Both the position numbers and the translations under genes were made by a program. DNA of 64,000 nucleotides from positions 1 through 64,000 of the forward strand of contig JAKQKB010000091.1 of NCBI GenBank assembly GCA_029560875.1, written 5' to 3'. The notes beneath the pieces are model-generated. The model saw nothing but the letters and a program-made list of their open reading frames with translations, was not told the DNA's origin and did no database searches. Every line of letters starts with the position of its first letter. The first letter of the stretch is position 1. This stretch comes from Bacteroidota bacterium (GTDB taxonomy: Bacteria; Bacteroidota; Bacteroidia; Bacteroidales; Tenuifilaceae). Of the stretch, positions 63,709 to 64,000 are shown in pieces.

Positions 63709-63810
63709 ACTTTCCAAGGTTCGTCGTAAGGCGGACTTAGAAATGTCAAGAAATAACTTTTCCAAGTGGCTTTGCCACGCTGAAAAGTTTGTGTATGGGT
63801 GCGGAAACAA
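63709..63810 (+). repeat. Intergenic repeat module X, copy 2
   Basis: Diverged copy of 62332-62450: ACTTTCCAAGG ... GCGGACTTAGAA, then AACTTTTCCAAGTGGC-TTT-GCCACGCTGAAAAGTT, then TGTGTATGGGTGCGG. The second hairpin is longer and better paired than in copy 1. Confidence 0.65.
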
Positions 63811-63907
63811 TGCTCGAAAATAATTTTTACTCAGAACTAAACATCAACTATTTTCATTATAAATATTTTTCCACTATCTTGTATCTAGTTTTTAGATACT
63901 TACGCGT

Positions 63908-64000
63908 ATGCTTGTTAAAACTTTTGGTAGTGCAGTTCAGGGAATTAAGGCCACAACAATTACAATTGAGGTAAGCGTATCGAAAGGGATAAACTTTTTT
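63908..64000 (+). CDS. Mg chelatase-like AAA ATPase (ComM/YifB family), N-terminal fragment
   Basis: Only the first 31 codons are inside the window. The sequence MLVKTFGSAVQGIKATTITI followed by EVSVSKGINFF is the characteristic N-terminus of the YifB/ComM family, whose members have an N-terminal Lon-like S5 domain and an AAA+ helicase-like domain; ComM aids branch migration in natural transformation. The start codon ATG 63908 fits the family. The frame is open to the window edge, and the motor domain is not visible, so the assignment rests on this short N-terminal match. Confidence 0.85.
   Translation, partial: MLVKTFGSAVQGIKATTITIEVSVSKGINFF

Larger units (their letters stand above)
63563..63907. 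other. 345-base intergenic region holding diverged repeat modules Y and X
   Basis: Almost all of this gap is accounted for by module Y copy 2 (63563-63680), module X copy 2 (63709-63810), and an AT-rich stretch of about 95 bases before the ComM start. No other feature was seen. Confidence 0.65.

Noticed and set aside
62332-63810. Integron cassette array with attC sites around the FISUMP gene
   Set aside because: The hairpins lack a consistent RYYYAAC/GTTRRRY pair (the right end reads GTTTGTG), the two copies are not in the head-to-tail order expected, and no integrase is seen.
63632-63823. Open frame of 63 codons near the end of the window
   Set aside because: It lies across repeat modules Y and X and consists of hairpin sequence; the matching frame is not kept in the first repeat copy.
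1-64000. tRNA or rRNA genes, CRISPR arrays, prophage or complete insertion sequences
   Set aside because: None was recognised when reading the intergenic regions; no cloverleaf-like sequence, regularly spaced repeat or transposase frame was found, although a tool-based search could still reveal a small RNA.

Overview
The window looks like chromosome from a low-GC, fermentative or anaerobic member of the Bacteroidetes, probably Bacteroidales or a close relative. The evidence is gene content: the type IX secretion protein PorQ, a gliding-type CHU_C domain, DUF5683, DUF3078, DUF4412, a FISUMP-domain lipoprotein-like protein, the [FeFe]-hydrogenase maturase HydF and an Fe-S class I fumarase. Many genes are also preceded by the Bacteroidetes -7 box TAnnTTTG and lack Shine-Dalgarno sequences. 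I saw no rRNA, tRNA, CRISPR array, phage or intact transposase, so most of the window is ordinary core genome.

Layout. 1-2.6 kb: gpsA (cut by the window edge), pgi and a DUF151 nuclease-like gene. 2.7-7.0 kb: a minus-strand SGNH-SGNH-MBOAT operon that looks like a cell-surface O-acetylation module. 7.1-12.6 kb: an ArsC-like reductase, a double CAP protein, fumarase, then mtnA, a class II aldolase and MTA phosphorylase, which together could form a methylthioadenosine/5'-deoxyadenosine salvage route. 12.6-16.7 kb: a MarR regulator and a cation P-type ATPase sharing a GTTAG-N6-CTAAC operator, then a methyltransferase and a GNAT. 16.7-22.5 kb: CHU_C protein, AI-2E family exporter, EamA exporter, an ABC-sensor hybrid kinase and a lipoprotein. 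22.5-26.7 kb (minus): the rsfS-ftsH-DUF2007-cdsA-psd membrane-biogenesis operon. 26.8-36.2 kb: DUF4412, hydF, priA, DUF2721, marC, ispH, an HMA-CDF transporter, a methyltransferase and cmk. 36.4-40.2 kb: DUF47-Pit phosphate uptake, porQ and a lipid kinase. 40.5-45.8 kb: parA-parB-DUF5683-mltD, a lipoprotein and a small barrel protein. 45.8-50.8 kb: CPBP protease, DUF4269, a chemoreceptor, a double GNAT, DUF3078 and mscL. 50.8-60.8 kb: a CHASE4 hybrid kinase, a small membrane protein, a DUF4139 protein with an inserted carboxypeptidase-regulatory domain, an alpha/beta hydrolase, an S41 protease, dCMP deaminase and a PAS kinase.

The last 3.3 kb (60.76-64.0 kb) differs from the rest: it is rich in palindromic repeats and carries a class II Fic protein behind an operator-like direct repeat, and a FISUMP protein flanked by two diverged intergenic repeat modules, before the start of a ComM/YifB gene that runs off the end. 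The most unusual signals are non-coding: the paired MarR operators next to apparently leaderless start codons (12.6-13.1 kb), a 143-nt element with 22-bp inverted ends and a predicted three-way fold (55.2 kb), the 31-nt repeats before fic (61.1 kb), and the repeat modules around the FISUMP gene (62.3-63.8 kb).
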